The position numbers and the translations under genes were made by a program. Shown piece by piece: positions 5,786 to 6,239 of a stretch of 6,239 bases of DNA. The notes beneath the pieces were generated by a model. It made no database searches. It was not told the origin of the DNA and saw nothing but the letters and a program-made list of their open reading frames with translations. The stretch is from Candidatus Latescibacteria bacterium 4484_7. GTDB lineage: Bacteria > Krumholzibacteriota > Krumholzibacteriia > Krumholzibacteriales > Krumholzibacteriaceae. Location: positions 1-6,239 of the forward strand of contig NATK01000114.1 of NCBI GenBank assembly GCA_002085285.1. The letters are read 5' to 3'. Every line of letters begins with the position of its first letter. Within the stretch, counting starts at the first letter, position 1.

Positions 5786-5973
5786 TAACAATCCTAACGG
5801 ATTGCTAATACCGCATAACATTACTGAGTGCATGCTCAGTAATCAAAGGTGGCCTCTGCTTGCAAGCTGTCGCTTGAGGATGGTCCCGCGTCCCATTAGC
5901 TTGTTGGTAGGGTAACGGCCTACCAAGGCGACGATGGGTAGCCGGCCTGAGAGGGTGACCGGCCACACTGGGA

Positions 5974-5975
5974 CC
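5974..5975 (+). other. Junction in 16S lacking about 29 conserved bases
   Basis: CACACTGGGAC runs straight into CAGCAGTCGAG. In other bacteria, TGAGACACGG and the ACTCCTACGGGAGG block lie between them. The loss matches E. coli about 323-351, removing most of helix 13 and all of helix 14, and with it most of the EUB338/338F site. Confidence 0.9.
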
Positions 5976-6126
5976 AGCAGTCGAGAGGCTTCGGCAATGG
6001 GGGAAACCCTGACCGAGCGACGCCGCGTGGGTGATGAAGTCCTTCGGGACGTAAAGCCCTGTCATACGGGATGAAAGGCCGATTGGTGAATAGCCTTTTG
6101 GTTTGACAGTACCGTAAGAGGAAGCT

Positions 6127-6166
<40 letters not shown>

Positions 6167-6239
6167 AGCGAGCGTTATTCGGATTCACTGGGCGTAAAGG
6201 GTTCGTAGGCGGTCAGGTAAGTCAGGGGTGAAATCCAAC

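Overview
The window is bacterial chromosomal DNA, most likely from an uncultivated lineage. The partial 16S rRNA gene has bacterial signatures. Some stretches resemble 16S genes of the PVC-like and related candidate phyla (for example GGCGTGGATTAGGCATGC and CAGTCGAGAGGCTTCGGCAA), but this placement is a recollection of sequence style, not a computed tree. It is further weakened because the gene lacks two conserved blocks.

Layout: (1) positions 1-2980, plus strand, hold a deoxyribonucleoside-catabolism operon: the 3' part of deoB (phosphopentomutase), deoC (deoxyribose-phosphate aldolase, TTG start) and a deoA/pdp-type pyrimidine-nucleoside phosphorylase. Together they would phosphorolyse pyrimidine deoxynucleosides, move phosphate from C1 to C5 of the sugar, and split deoxyribose 5-phosphate into glyceraldehyde 3-phosphate and acetaldehyde. 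(2) Positions 2981-3090 are a convergent intergenic gap with a small tandem repeat and a weak candidate terminator hairpin. (3) Positions 3091-5211, minus strand, encode a complete bifunctional class A penicillin-binding protein (PBP1A/mrcA type, GTG start). (4) Positions 5212-5683 are a control region without a protein gene. It holds a candidate promoter for the PBP gene, a long inverted repeat, an intrinsic terminator, two strong tandem TTGACA promoters facing the rRNA gene, A/T-rich upstream elements, a boxB-like hairpin followed by boxA, and a UUCG-capped leader hairpin. (5) From about 5684 to the window end is the 5' third of a 16S rRNA gene.

The most unusual features are four small structural anomalies. 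The 16S gene lacks two of the most conserved blocks of bacterial 16S rRNA, about 44 nt (E. coli about 106-149) and about 29 nt (E. coli about 323-351, including most of the EUB338/338F site). In addition, deoB carries a perfect in-frame 48-bp tandem duplication, and a 19-bp-period duplication spans the deoA stop codon. Assembly error is the leading explanation for the 16S gaps. A truly variant or decayed rRNA gene and real slippage duplications are the alternatives. No new multi-gene system is evident: the genes are housekeeping.
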